Virus record (IMG/VR): IMGVR_UViG_3300028920_000062
Location: 1-64,000 of that record
DNA from: a virus
Length of the DNA stretch: 64,000 nt
Direction: 5' to 3' (one strand)
The position numbers and the translations under genes are program-made. The notes beneath the pieces were generated by a model. That model saw only the letters and a program-made list of their open reading frames with translations. It made no database searches and was not told where the DNA came from. Below are positions 43,580-54,211 of the stretch, one piece after another; positions within the stretch are counted from its first letter, which is position 1; the number at the start of each line of letters is the position of its first letter.

Positions 43580-46500
43580 TGGCTAAGGATCCGAAGGAGT
43601 TTGAAAGAGGAGAGAGCTTCTTCAAGAAGGCTCTTATTGGTACTCCAGCTGCTGTTGGCGCGGGTATTGGTATTCGTAGAATGGTCAAGGATCTTCAGGA
43701 AGCACAGGCGCGCGGCGCAGAGATTATGTATCGCAAGCCCCTGGCTTCTGTCGATGCTATAGCGCATGCAACTGGTATCTCTGAAGAGATGATTGGTCGC
43801 GCCACAGCTGCGCGGGAAGAACGCTTAGCTTTTATGTCTAGGAACTGGGATCGTTTCAAAACCCCTGAAGGTATGAGTGTCCTTAAGCGCTCGTGGCTAG
43901 ACGCCATGCGTTTTGCCGATCCTATATCACAAACTAAGCTTTTGAGCTTTACGGAACGCGTTAACCTTAGAGGCATGACAGAACCCACTGATGTTTTTAA
44001 CGCTATTCAGCGTACTCTAGAAGCAAATAATTCCTCTCTTATGGGAAGGGTATTTGAGCGTTTTGAGAGCAATGTTGTTGGATTTGAGAGGCATGTTCTT
44101 GCTGGTCTAGATCCCATGGATTTGGGGACGCCTTTTCAGTTTCGACCTGAAAGGGTAGCGGGCTTAGACCTTTTAGACCTGCCTAATGAACTAGGGTACA
44201 GAGCATCTAAGATTGCAGCCAGTCTGGATGCTAATGTGGGGGTTACTAGATATACCCGATCAGACGTATTCGGAAAGCAGTCTCCAGAGGTTTTTAAACT
44301 GTCATTTAACCAAAAAGGACAGACTCTTGTAGACCTCATGGTTCCTGTTACTCAACGCGGAGCTTTTTTTGAAGGTGAAGCCTTAAGAAGTAAATATGTT
44401 TCTACCAGCGTTATCGTAGGGAATGCTGAGGGTGGCCCCAAACTGATGTCCAGGGAGGAATATCTTCTTAGGCAGTTTGAAAGAGAGATTGTTCCCCAGA
44501 TCAAGTCAGGGCAACTAACAGAACCTTATGAAATTAATGCGGCTGTTAAGCAACTTAGAGCAGATATTCTGCATAAAATGGAGAATGTAAAAAATCTGCC
44601 TCCTGATTTAGAGGATGACGCAATTAAGGGATATCGTCTTAGCCGTAGTGAAGGCGTAGATATCAGGTGGGACCTTCCAGAAAGAGAACTAGAAGAACGA
44701 AGAAAAAAGATGTTACCTGGATACCATCCTACAACTCGACCAGCTACTCCTGAAGAAATTGCCTCTATAGCGAAACATCCTTCAATCGGAAAACTTTTTG
44801 GAGGTGTTTCTCCGGCAAATATCGCTGAAGGTCGCCGATCTTTTATGGACTGGAGTAAGATAGTTTCTGCTTCTCCTTTTGCCTATGATTGGGGTCGTCG
44901 CCCGGAACAGTTCTCAAGAGAGTTCGCCCTTAGCGAAGAAGCTGTTGCAGCAATTGAACGAGAGGGCTATAGGGAATCCGATATATTTGCGACTGGAAGA
45001 ATGCGAGACCTGTATAAGAAGGGAGGTCTTCCTCCACATCTTCGTGTTCTTTACCTTAATCCCGAGAAACATGCTTTGCTAATGGAGCAGCTAGGTATTG
45101 GTCGCGGTGAAGGTCTTATGAGGGAGGGTTTAAGGGAACTCCTTGAGCAGCGTGTATTTAAGTCTACGAATATTGTAGGCATGAATATGGAGACCTTGCA
45201 AAAAATTCAGGCTGGCGGGCAATTGCTAAAGGGACAGGTGCTTGGACAAATTGCTGAAACTGGTCTTCCTTTTGTAGTAGAAGATCCAGAATCTATTAAG
45301 GCAGCAGTAGGCCATTGGTCTGAAGGGGCAGGAGATTACGTCACTATTCATCAGGTAAACAGACATCGTCTTCTAAGTCATGAGAAATGGTTTAATGACC
45401 TTAAGATGTTGGCTCGCTTTACAGACGAGGAAGTAATGCAAGATGCCGCATCTAGGGCAGGTGTGAGTCGCCGTCTAGTTGGAGAGGGCTTCGATGTATT
45501 AACTCAAGTAGGCAAAGAGATTGTTAGGGGTCAAGGATTCGATGTTATTGCTAGTACAGAAGACTTGACCAAGAATCCAGGTTTGCTAACTAAGCAGATT
45601 GTATCCGGAATCCACGACACTTTGTCAATTCGAGAACTCGAGTCTAGGGGTATTAACTTTGACTTTGCCACTCTGGGGGTTCGTCCGTCTCCCAAGATTG
45701 ATAAATTTCTCGATCATCCCCTGACATTTCTTCGTATGTGGGACAGGATGTCTCAAACCCCAGAAGGTGCATTTGACCAGCAGGCATTTATTAAACGTGC
45801 CATGAAGTTCTCTGTTGAACATGCAGGTCTAAGTCCAGAGGAGTTTGGGTCAGCATTTGGTGTAATTCCAGAGGTTGAAAAGGAATGGCAGGCCCTTACA
45901 TCACAAACGCTAGCTGGTGCTGGCCTCAGAGACGTTAGTATTAAAGAATATATAAAGGCCATGGAAGAGGGAACTGCAATAGGAAGAGCACAGCTTTTCT
46001 GGGGTGGTCCAGCCCGTCTTCGAGGTGCTGGCGGTTTAGGTTCTATTGAGCCTCGTCTTTTTGAAATGCTGTCTGGAGGAGTCTACGGAGAAACAGGGAA
46101 AGAACTTGCAAAAGAATTTGCAGAACGTGCTGTTGGGACAGATCCTCAAAAAAGAGCACTTAGCGAAGCACTTGCCACAACAATGGCTTCTATAGGAGGT
46201 CAGATTAAACGAAAGAAAGGGGAGGCTATTTGGGATATCGCTGAGCAAAGTATAGCTGAAGATGATATTGCAAAACAATTTGAAACATTTCTAGAGAGTG
46301 GCGGTGGATGGATGCGGGCCAAAAAGGGAGCAAAAGAAGTTTTTGTTCCTGGGCTTGATAACCTTACTGCTATGCAACCTTTTACTACTGCTGGCGGAAA
46401 GGGAGTGCGCGGAGCAGTTCCGGATATTTTTTATAACATGCTTTATAAGGGAGCTGAGTTCGCCGAAGGATCCTTGGGGGAGAAGGCTTACGAGCGCCAT

Positions 46501-48177
46501 ATGAACGAGAGTTTAGCTGCTCTATGGAGGGAAGCAGCTCCCGCAGGAAAGGGCGGCGGCGCTTGGCAGCGTGGTAAAATTGCTGGTTCTAGATTCTTGG
46601 AAATTACCTCTATGGTTGATGGCCAGATGCCTGCACACGCAAACGAGGTGCTTGTGTCTACAGAGAAGATGAAAGATATGGTTAATGAGATGAGACAATT
46701 CATGCCTAAAGAAGAGTTTGAGAAGTTTGCTGCACAAGCTGAGACAGGCACGATGGAAGGCATAGTGGCTCGCCACCCATTTATTGGTCAGTATTCTGCT
46801 CAGCCTGTCACAATCAGAGCTATTAAAACTGCCAAGGGTACTAGCAAAAACATGATTGCTATTCAAGAAAGGGCTGCTCGAGTAACCTTTGGTTTTGCAG
46901 GAGAGAAGGCGCAAGAAAAGCTAATGCTGATGACCCCTCTTTTGGGTATGGCTGCTGATAAAGATGCTGATGAGGCTGCGCTTTTCTTGGTACGCTCTAA
47001 GAATGCAGACCGCCTGAAGGCGATGATGCAAGGAAAGGCCAACCAGTTTACTACTGCCTATGCACAACATCAAATGCGTCTTCAGCTCCTAAAGGCATCA
47101 AAAGCTGCAGGTGGAGCTGCCGGTTTGTCTCAGAGTGGCAAGATGGCAGCAGATGTTCTCAAATTGGGAGTTACTCAGTCTCATGTTCCTAAGCTGTCTG
47201 TAGAGCTCAGTATGGCAAGACAGGCTGTTGGTCATGCACTTACAGGCCAGACAGAGGCAGATGCTCGTTTCTTGTTGGAATGGTTAGAGCAGAACCCAAT
47301 TTCCGCAAAGCACATGAACGCCAGAGAGATTTCCGAGGGTGGATTAAGGCAGCTTGATACGATCACTAATGCGCTAAAAAAGAAAGATTCAGGTACTCTA
47401 ATTGAAGAGATAAATAAGATTGTTAAGGATAATGAGATAGCCAGAAGGTTTCTTAAAGAAGACATTATGATCCAAGATGCCGTAATGGCTGATGACGGAA
47501 CGAAGTTAAATATTAGCAAACGTTTGAAGGCGATTAATGTAGAGCAGACGGTCAGAAGCCTTATGGATGCGAGACATAAGTTTGAAAAGTCTGGCGAAGC
47601 TAAACTGGCTCGTATTATGGCAGGTAGAGGCCCTCGCATGAGGCCTGTACAGGATCTTCCTCGGTTTCTTAATGCCGTGCAACAGACCGGAAACAAGGCC
47701 TTTTCTGGAGTTGCTAAAGGTATGAACACTGCAGCTAATCTTCTCCAGGCGGCTGGACGAACTGCTATTAAGCATCATAAGCCTATAGGCCTAGGATTTG
47801 CTGGCTCTATTGCTCTAGCTATGACTCTTTCTTCTCCCAAGGATACTATTGGACCAGGAGCTAATTTAGACCCAGGAGATGTTGATATGAACCAGGGGCA
47901 GGCTGCTGGAAAAATGAAGCCTGCAGATCTGATGCCACCACCTCAGGCTATGGGTAGTCCTCAGGCTCCTGGCATGATGCATTCGCCTCGGGCAATGATT
48001 GGGCCTCCCGTTCAAAGCAATAGAACTAGGGTAGTAGCTAGAACTAATTATGCAATGAATACACAAAACTTAGCCTCGCGCATCAACCAGATGACTAATA
48101 ATAGAAGATCTGTTAATCTGAGCATCAGAGACAGAAGGTCTCCCGCTGACTTCTCTGGCGGAAATACGCTCTACTAA
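43579..48177 (+). CDS. Giant virion protein with RNA-polymerase-like (double-psi barrel) motifs (1532 aa)
   Basis: Residues 1065-1075 (RHPFIGQYSAQ) and 1120-1131 (PLLGMAADKDAD) recall the RNA polymerase beta-prime catalytic region, where R.P.....S.Q precedes a NADFDGD loop. D1127, D1129 and D1131 keep the metal-binding DxDxD spacing, though the glycine is replaced by Ala. Residues about 511-562 (GEGLMREGLRELLEQRVFKS, then GGQLLKGQVLGQIAETG) recall the beta-subunit barrel (ISERL...D.(Y/F).S, then V..GD.L..K). VPKLSVELSMARQAVGHAL and EQNPISAKH follow downstream. A hydrophobic segment (about 1400-1420) and a Met/Pro-rich tail with NYAMNTQNLA end the protein. It could be a single-chain polymerase carried in the virion. 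The alternative is a tape measure with chance similarity; its position favours that role. Bridge helix and trigger loop were not located. Confidence 0.5.
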   Translation: MAKDPKEFERGESFFKKALIGTPAAVGAGIGIRRMVKDLQEAQARGAEIMYRKPLASVDAIAHATGISEEMIGRATAAREERLAFMSRNWDRFKTPEGMSVLKRSWLDAMRFADPISQTKLLSFTERVNLRGMTEPTDVFNAIQRTLEANNSSLMGRVFERFESNVVGFERHVLAGLDPMDLGTPFQFRPERVAGLDLLDLPNELGYRASKIAASLDANVGVTRYTRSDVFGKQSPEVFKLSFNQKGQTLVDLMVPVTQRGAFFEGEALRSKYVSTSVIVGNAEGGPKLMSREEYLLRQFEREIVPQIKSGQLTEPYEINAAVKQLRADILHKMENVKNLPPDLEDDAIKGYRLSRSEGVDIRWDLPERELEERRKKMLPGYHPTTRPATPEEIASIAKHPSIGKLFGGVSPANIAEGRRSFMDWSKIVSASPFAYDWGRRPEQFSREFALSEEAVAAIEREGYRESDIFATGRMRDLYKKGGLPPHLRVLYLNPEKHALLMEQLGIGRGEGLMREGLRELLEQRVFKSTNIVGMNMETLQKIQAGGQLLKGQVLGQIAETGLPFVVEDPESIKAAVGHWSEGAGDYVTIHQVNRHRLLSHEKWFNDLKMLARFTDEEVMQDAASRAGVSRRLVGEGFDVLTQVGKEIVRGQGFDVIASTEDLTKNPGLLTKQIVSGIHDTLSIRELESRGINFDFATLGVRPSPKIDKFLDHPLTFLRMWDRMSQTPEGAFDQQAFIKRAMKFSVEHAGLSPEEFGSAFGVIPEVEKEWQALTSQTLAGAGLRDVSIKEYIKAMEEGTAIGRAQLFWGGPARLRGAGGLGSIEPRLFEMLSGGVYGETGKELAKEFAERAVGTDPQKRALSEALATTMASIGGQIKRKKGEAIWDIAEQSIAEDDIAKQFETFLESGGGWMRAKKGAKEVFVPGLDNLTAMQPFTTAGGKGVRGAVPDIFYNMLYKGAEFAEGSLGEKAYERHMNESLAALWREAAPAGKGGGAWQRGKIAGSRFLEITSMVDGQMPAHANEVLVSTEKMKDMVNEMRQFMPKEEFEKFAAQAETGTMEGIVARHPFIGQYSAQPVTIRAIKTAKGTSKNMIAIQERAARVTFGFAGEKAQEKLMLMTPLLGMAADKDADEAALFLVRSKNADRLKAMMQGKANQFTTAYAQHQMRLQLLKASKAAGGAAGLSQSGKMAADVLKLGVTQSHVPKLSVELSMARQAVGHALTGQTEADARFLLEWLEQNPISAKHMNAREISEGGLRQLDTITNALKKKDSGTLIEEINKIVKDNEIARRFLKEDIMIQDAVMADDGTKLNISKRLKAINVEQTVRSLMDARHKFEKSGEAKLARIMAGRGPRMRPVQDLPRFLNAVQQTGNKAFSGVAKGMNTAANLLQAAGRTAIKHHKPIGLGFAGSIALAMTLSSPKDTIGPGANLDPGDVDMNQGQAAGKMKPADLMPPPQAMGSPQAPGMMHSPRAMIGPPVQSNRTRVVARTNYAMNTQNLASRINQMTNNRRSVNLSIRDRRSPADFSGGNTLY

Positions 48178-48186
48178 TGAGGAACT

Positions 48187-51100
48187 ATGGCTACTGACAC
48201 AGGGTATTTTCAGATCAACGACCTCATATTTCAGGTCCCACCGGAAGCAATTAAAGTCAATAGAAGGGCTGTGAACAATTATTGGCAGACTCTACGTACA
48301 CGTTCGTCCATCAAGCTATCTTCGGGGTACTCTATCTTAGACATTGAAGTGTCGATGAAAGTCATTGCTGAGGGTAACGAGCTAGAAAAGCTTTCTTGCC
48401 TTGTTGCTCAGTTGCGCGTAACTCCGTTTTGTTGGATAAAAAACCAGTATATTAGGAACACTGTCTTGGGTGGGCAGACTAAACAGGCCATGGTTCTTGC
48501 TCTCAAACAACTGGAGATACGCAAGTCAGCTGGAGAAGATACCAACATTATTGAAGTTTATATGCTTTTCTCTTGGTTTAATTATCTGCCTTATATGAAG
48601 GACTGGCTTTATAAGGAAGATATTTTTGTTCCCAAACCCGTTGAAGATCCTCGCAAATCAAGGGCTTGGCGTATTATGTATGCTGCCGAGAAGATGAGAG
48701 GGCCTTATCAGGTTCCTCCAAGTCTTTACTCTAATGCAGTTTTAGATCTGCGGCAGTTTATGACTGTTACCAAAAAGAAGTTTAAGCAACTTAAACAAGA
48801 TGTAGCTTTTCTAAAAGAGTTTAGAGGACAAATAGAGGCATCTCTTCCAAAGAAAGGAACTTCTGAATTTCCCGGGGTAGTAGATAATATTATCCAGTCT
48901 CTTGTAAAAAGTGCAGGGAAAGAGAGAGTTCATCGTTCGTTATCCAGCGTTTTTGGGCATACGACAACTGCTGTAGGCGAAGTGGGAGTAGAAGAACTTC
49001 TCCATCTTATTGATGTCGATATTACTGCTAAAGGACAAGAGGTTGAATCCTATAACAAAGTATACGAAGCAACAACGCGGGGTTGGGAAGTTGCTAAATT
49101 AGCAGACGGAACGCCCATTGAGATTGTTGGTAAAGCTGATGCAACTATTGATGAGAAGAGTGATCTGTCTGGGGAAGATGATCAGATATTGATGGAGTCT
49201 AATCGTGTTCTGAATTTTGAGAAGGCAGGACTTATTATTACCGGTGTCTCTGTTAGCTTTGAGAACATTCTCGCAACTATGCCAGTTATTGGGCATCCAT
49301 ATCCCTCTTTTCAGCACATAGGAAGCATAGATGCCGTAGTGACACTGTCTTTTGTTACGACTTCTGAGAATTCTATACAGGCAATTTCTAATTTTTATAC
49401 AATCTGTCAAGATCAGTCTCGTAAGTTTAGGCAGGTTCCCGAGGGGATCAGGAACGTTGTTATCAGCAATGACATCGTTAATATGTGCGGTCTTCATGAG
49501 TTTCTTATTGAGGATTTAAGACAGGGAACTATGCCTGGCCAGCCGGGGACCTATTATGGCGAACTCGTATTGGTCAATAACCCGCTTGATGCCAAGACCA
49601 AGGAGGGTCTGGTGCTCTCTAGTGATTTTATTACAGACAATACTTTAAGACTAAAGGTTATAGAAATTTTAGACCAGTATGTAAAGTTTAATGATCAGGA
49701 TATCAGAACAGATATAGATAATGAGACGTCAGAATTCGGGAAGTTCGTGGGTGTTGCTGATAAATCAATAGAAGTCTTGGTCCGCAGTCCATACGATCAG
49801 GTTAAGCCTGGGGGCTCTGGGAAGCATATAGCAACTAACCAGGGGGTCCAGCGTAAGGCTACTGTAATTAGCCCATATGGTGAAGGACTGTCCAAAAAGG
49901 GTTTTGAGGATTTTCCTGCTACTAATGCGTATTATATAGATAGTGAGAACAATAAGAGAATTAGTTCTGGTGGTTATTATTCGTTCAATAATACTTTTGA
50001 TAATCGCCAGGCCGCTCTCAGGCATTTCGTTGTTCGCTATATGAATTCTTTAACCAAGGTGTTTTCTTCACTGTCATCTCTCTTCATCAAGGACTGGCAG
50101 GGACATAACCTTGGAATAACCAAAGGAATGGTTGACCATAATACCATTTCGCTTTTTACTTTGACAGATGATCAGGTACCCGGAATTGGCAGACTTCGCA
50201 AGGACTTAATTGCCACTGCAAGGAAATTCAGAAGAAGAGGAAAGTTTAACTTAAATCCGTCATCATCAACTGACACCGAAGGTATATCATCTCGAGGAGA
50301 AATGTATCAATTTCTTTTTGATTCTTGGAACGAAATGAAAGATCTTCCGCTTTCTGACCAGCGCCGAAAGCATTCGATAATACTTGAAAGATTAGACTTT
50401 TTTGCCGCAGAAGCCCTTAAGGAAAAGAAGTTCGGTGGTAACCCACATGCCATTAACAGTACCAGCTTTCTTCACTTTAGAGATGCTTTTATAGATAAGT
50501 ATCTCAAAGACTTTAGGAAAGAGATATTGGATCTTACTCGAGATATTCAGAAGTCTCAGGTATTTGACTTAGATATTTTTCAGCCAGTTAAGGATCTTTA
50601 TAAAGAGGCTGGTCTTCCCTCTAAGGGGAATAATTACCCGGACTTTCCTCTGACTCAGGTGATTGAGATTCTAAGACAACGAAGTGACTGGGATAAAATA
50701 AAGGCTAAGATCGAAGAGCGTAGAGATCTGGCTGGTCTTGCAGTATACAATGTTTCTCTTGAGGCTCTAATTAATCCTGACTTCTATCTATATAATAAGA
50801 CAACAGATTCTACTTCTGATCTAATTAGTCGTCAGCTTATTAATGAAGCTAAAGAGGCGATCAAATTAACACAAGGACAATTACAGGTAGACGCCGAAGC
50901 TGACTGGGTTACCAATACATACAACAGACATATTATTGGGACTACTCTTGCAGAACGAATAACAAATGATGTTAAGAATGGAACCAGCAATAAAGACAGA
51001 GTTGAGGAAATTCGAGCACGGAGAAAAGAGCTGGAAGAGACAGGAAAAAATCCAGAGCTTATTAATTATCTAAATCAGCGCGACAGGCTTTTGGAAGAAG

Positions 51101-54100
51101 GAGTTTTCCACATCGATGATCTTTCTGGCCCGCCGCTAGGTAATGCAATTTCAGAAAATGTAACCGAAGAGGGAGCTCTCGGTATCTCAATTAAAGCTAT
51201 TAATAATCTAAAAGATAAAGCAAATTTGACTATATCTGTTCGTGACGAACAGCAACTAGTTCCAGATCTAGAGCACTATGCTTTGGCTAAGCATCGCTTT
51301 GATATCTTGGGATCTCTCGATGAACAATCTGCGGCAGAATATAGGCCTCCACCTAATTTTGATCCAAACAAAGATCCTGTTTGGGCTTGGCCTACTTCTG
51401 AACCTGGGAATACAAGGATAACTCCAAATACCGGTTATTTTGGAAAGCCAAGAGAAAATATTGGTAAAGACAAAAATATAACTACTGGTCGACACCTCGG
51501 GATAGATATTATTAGTAAATTTGGTAAGGAAAGAACTAGACAATTGTTTGTCCGCGCCGCTGCTGACGGCAAGATCATTGAAGTTTCTAATAATTATGAA
51601 ATATATGGACATGAGTCGAAGTGGAGAGAGGGTCCTGCAGACTCTTGTGTCTATATCAAGGTGCAGCATGCCAACGGGTGGGTTACTTCCTATAAACATT
51701 TGCAGTGGGAACCTACAATTAAGAAATATTCTGATCTTTTCCATGGTCGTCTTGCAGGACAAGAAATTTGGGTCAGACAAGGAACAGTGCTAGGTAAAGT
51801 TGGAACTACTGGTCCTTCAACTGGGCCTCATCTTCATTTTGCAATGATAAAGACAAAGGGAAATCCGCCTGCTGGGGTAAACACCATAAATCACAAGAGA
51901 GGAATATATGTCGATCCAAACCAAATGCTTTCTGCTGGAGAGTTTGTTTCTCAAGGTCCTGTTTATGGAGTTGACCCTAATAACGAATCTTTGTTTACTA
52001 AAAGTGTAGAACAATTTGACAAGGAAATGCAAAGTGGACAAGGCTATAGCCTCATGCGAGCCTATCCTACCTTTCGCTTGTATTTTATTGAATCTGACCT
52101 TGAAGAACGCAAGATCTTTGGGTTCGATGACTTCTTCTCTTATAGTGCTGTACAGGATATCCAGGTTGTTCGGAGCAGAAAGATTGCTGCCGACCTAATG
52201 GTTATTAGCCTAACAAATACTTCTGGTGTGCTTACCAATAGAAAATTTAGGGGACAGGGTCGTGATAACCAGCATAGGGATTTTCAGGGGAAGATAGCCA
52301 AAGAGAATGTCAAAGATCTCTCTGCCAGAAATACAATTAGAGAAAACCCAATTGCTTCTCTTATGGTTCAGCCAGGCATACAGGTACAATTAAGGTTGGG
52401 ATATCACTCTAGCCCAGATGAGCTAGAGCGTGTTTTTAATGGTGTTATTACTGATGTAGATATGTCAGAAGACGAAGATATCGTTAATATTACATGTCAG
52501 AGCTTTGGTATCGAATTAACACAGAAGGTCTATGGTGAAGCTAAGAACTATGGTGGATGGCTCAAAGGATCTGGGAAAACTTCTGAAATCCTTGAAGATC
52601 TTATGTCTCAGCCAGAGATGGTTCACTTTGGGCGGTGGAATGCAGGAGAGCCATATAATGGCGCTTATGGTCTACTTCAAACTCGTTTTCAATTTCAACC
52701 GACCCCTCAAGACGATAACCTCTTTCCTCCAACCGGAAAAAAGGGATTCTATAGTTTGTTCGATAGTACCCCAAAATACATAATGTATAACACTACCGTG
52801 TGGGATACTTTTCAGGAAATGACTTTGCGTCATCCCGCATATATCACCTATCCAGTTCCTTATGACGGTAGAGAAGGTCCTCGTATGACTATGTTTTTCG
52901 GGGTTCCAAATCAATTATATTTTGCTCGAGATCCCACTTTGCGCGAAAAGGAAGCTATGGGCAGTATTAAGAATCTGGCTACAAAAACAAATTCTATCAT
53001 TGATGAAGTAAAGGATGGTCAGAAGTCGAATAAGGATATCTCAAAAAGCGCAATAGGAGCTGTAGCTGGGATTGGAACCCTAGCTCTTGCCCCCGCCTTG
53101 TTGCCTCTTGCTTCTCTTGGAATCCCTTTGTTAGCTGCTGGCGGAAAAGATGATCGCTTGAGAGAAATCTGGATTAACAGGTCTCTTCTTAGATATGCCA
53201 AAGATAGAGGCTTTATTAAGCCATTTAGAAATTATCACGTACTTACCAGCACCATGCATATCCTGAAGAACTCGATCTCTAGCAGCAGCTGGAATACATT
53301 TAATACTGTTACTTTGAATTACGAGGATGACGCAGCTGAGGTTGAAAAAGAGAAGAAGAGTTTAGTCTTTAATGAACGCGAAACGATGTCTATGAAGTGT
53401 GATGCGGGGCTTCCTGATGAAGAGATCAGAGAGCTCATGACGTCTTGGCCTAATTGCATTCAGGACGAAATGGCAAAGAGATATTCGGTTGCTTTACTTT
53501 GGAACTCTTTAAAAGAAGGATATTCTGGGAGTCTTGTAACTATTGGAAACCCTTCAATTAAACCTCATGACGTATGCTATGTGTTTGACGAATATAACGA
53601 TATGGTGGGTCCTATTGAGGTTGAACAAGTAGTCCATAGGTTTTCTCAGAATACTGGATTTGTTACAGAAATTACTCCCGATATGTGTATCCATATCAAT
53701 CAGGCAAGTACAATGGCTGTATCTGATGCAGTGGGGCTGGCAGTAGAGGGAGCAATGCAAGAAATGGGTCTGCAGCCTTTGGCTAGTGTTATTGGAGCTT
53801 CACGTGGCATTAAGCGTACTGCCGGCTTAGCAAGGATTGGTGGGTTAGACGCTGAAACGGGTATACTGGCTAGTGAAATGGCTGGCGCTGCAGCAAGGAC
53901 TGCTATGAGTATAGCTCTTGCTCCGTTTTCTGGACTTCTCTATGTTCCTAAACTAACGGGTGCGTTTATTATGCGTAAGTTAATTACTCGGTCACAGACT
54001 GCGCATCCGTTCCGGTATAGTCCTTTAGTGAAACAAGGCAAGCCAATGATTGGAGGATTCCCTTCTAGGTATGTGGATGGTAGCTTTATCCAGGGTATTG

Positions 54101-54210
54101 ATAGATATTTCAAGGAGAATGCGGAGTCTATCCCGCTGTATCTAGACCACTTGTATGATAAAATCGTGGTCAATGACTGGATTCATGTCCGAGGGAAGAT
54201 AGGAGGATAG
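48187..54210 (+). CDS. Baseplate hub protein with M23 peptidoglycan endopeptidase (2007 aa)
   Basis: The N-terminal ~170 residues resemble phage tail-hub entry domains (YFQINDLIFQVPPEAIKV). Residues about 1085-1245 are a complete LytM/M23 zinc peptidase: H1103 and D1107 (HLGID), H1171 (YKHL), and H1215/H1217 (GPHLHF). This cuts peptide cross-links of the cell wall during tail penetration. Residues about 1275-1480 are hub-like (VQLRLGYHSSPDELERVFNG, the gpD/gp27 type). A hydrophobic segment lies at about 1619-1652 and a hydrophobic C-terminal stretch at about 1890-1930. A GAGGA site precedes the ATG, two bases from the previous stop region. Peptidase call firm, hub call good. Confidence 0.88.
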   Translation: MATDTGYFQINDLIFQVPPEAIKVNRRAVNNYWQTLRTRSSIKLSSGYSILDIEVSMKVIAEGNELEKLSCLVAQLRVTPFCWIKNQYIRNTVLGGQTKQAMVLALKQLEIRKSAGEDTNIIEVYMLFSWFNYLPYMKDWLYKEDIFVPKPVEDPRKSRAWRIMYAAEKMRGPYQVPPSLYSNAVLDLRQFMTVTKKKFKQLKQDVAFLKEFRGQIEASLPKKGTSEFPGVVDNIIQSLVKSAGKERVHRSLSSVFGHTTTAVGEVGVEELLHLIDVDITAKGQEVESYNKVYEATTRGWEVAKLADGTPIEIVGKADATIDEKSDLSGEDDQILMESNRVLNFEKAGLIITGVSVSFENILATMPVIGHPYPSFQHIGSIDAVVTLSFVTTSENSIQAISNFYTICQDQSRKFRQVPEGIRNVVISNDIVNMCGLHEFLIEDLRQGTMPGQPGTYYGELVLVNNPLDAKTKEGLVLSSDFITDNTLRLKVIEILDQYVKFNDQDIRTDIDNETSEFGKFVGVADKSIEVLVRSPYDQVKPGGSGKHIATNQGVQRKATVISPYGEGLSKKGFEDFPATNAYYIDSENNKRISSGGYYSFNNTFDNRQAALRHFVVRYMNSLTKVFSSLSSLFIKDWQGHNLGITKGMVDHNTISLFTLTDDQVPGIGRLRKDLIATARKFRRRGKFNLNPSSSTDTEGISSRGEMYQFLFDSWNEMKDLPLSDQRRKHSIILERLDFFAAEALKEKKFGGNPHAINSTSFLHFRDAFIDKYLKDFRKEILDLTRDIQKSQVFDLDIFQPVKDLYKEAGLPSKGNNYPDFPLTQVIEILRQRSDWDKIKAKIEERRDLAGLAVYNVSLEALINPDFYLYNKTTDSTSDLISRQLINEAKEAIKLTQGQLQVDAEADWVTNTYNRHIIGTTLAERITNDVKNGTSNKDRVEEIRARRKELEETGKNPELINYLNQRDRLLEEGVFHIDDLSGPPLGNAISENVTEEGALGISIKAINNLKDKANLTISVRDEQQLVPDLEHYALAKHRFDILGSLDEQSAAEYRPPPNFDPNKDPVWAWPTSEPGNTRITPNTGYFGKPRENIGKDKNITTGRHLGIDIISKFGKERTRQLFVRAAADGKIIEVSNNYEIYGHESKWREGPADSCVYIKVQHANGWVTSYKHLQWEPTIKKYSDLFHGRLAGQEIWVRQGTVLGKVGTTGPSTGPHLHFAMIKTKGNPPAGVNTINHKRGIYVDPNQMLSAGEFVSQGPVYGVDPNNESLFTKSVEQFDKEMQSGQGYSLMRAYPTFRLYFIESDLEERKIFGFDDFFSYSAVQDIQVVRSRKIAADLMVISLTNTSGVLTNRKFRGQGRDNQHRDFQGKIAKENVKDLSARNTIRENPIASLMVQPGIQVQLRLGYHSSPDELERVFNGVITDVDMSEDEDIVNITCQSFGIELTQKVYGEAKNYGGWLKGSGKTSEILEDLMSQPEMVHFGRWNAGEPYNGAYGLLQTRFQFQPTPQDDNLFPPTGKKGFYSLFDSTPKYIMYNTTVWDTFQEMTLRHPAYITYPVPYDGREGPRMTMFFGVPNQLYFARDPTLREKEAMGSIKNLATKTNSIIDEVKDGQKSNKDISKSAIGAVAGIGTLALAPALLPLASLGIPLLAAGGKDDRLREIWINRSLLRYAKDRGFIKPFRNYHVLTSTMHILKNSISSSSWNTFNTVTLNYEDDAAEVEKEKKSLVFNERETMSMKCDAGLPDEEIRELMTSWPNCIQDEMAKRYSVALLWNSLKEGYSGSLVTIGNPSIKPHDVCYVFDEYNDMVGPIEVEQVVHRFSQNTGFVTEITPDMCIHINQASTMAVSDAVGLAVEGAMQEMGLQPLASVIGASRGIKRTAGLARIGGLDAETGILASEMAGAAARTAMSIALAPFSGLLYVPKLTGAFIMRKLITRSQTAHPFRYSPLVKQGKPMIGGFPSRYVDGSFIQGIDRYFKENAESIPLYLDHLYDKIVVNDWIHVRGKIGG

Positions 54211-54211
54211 C

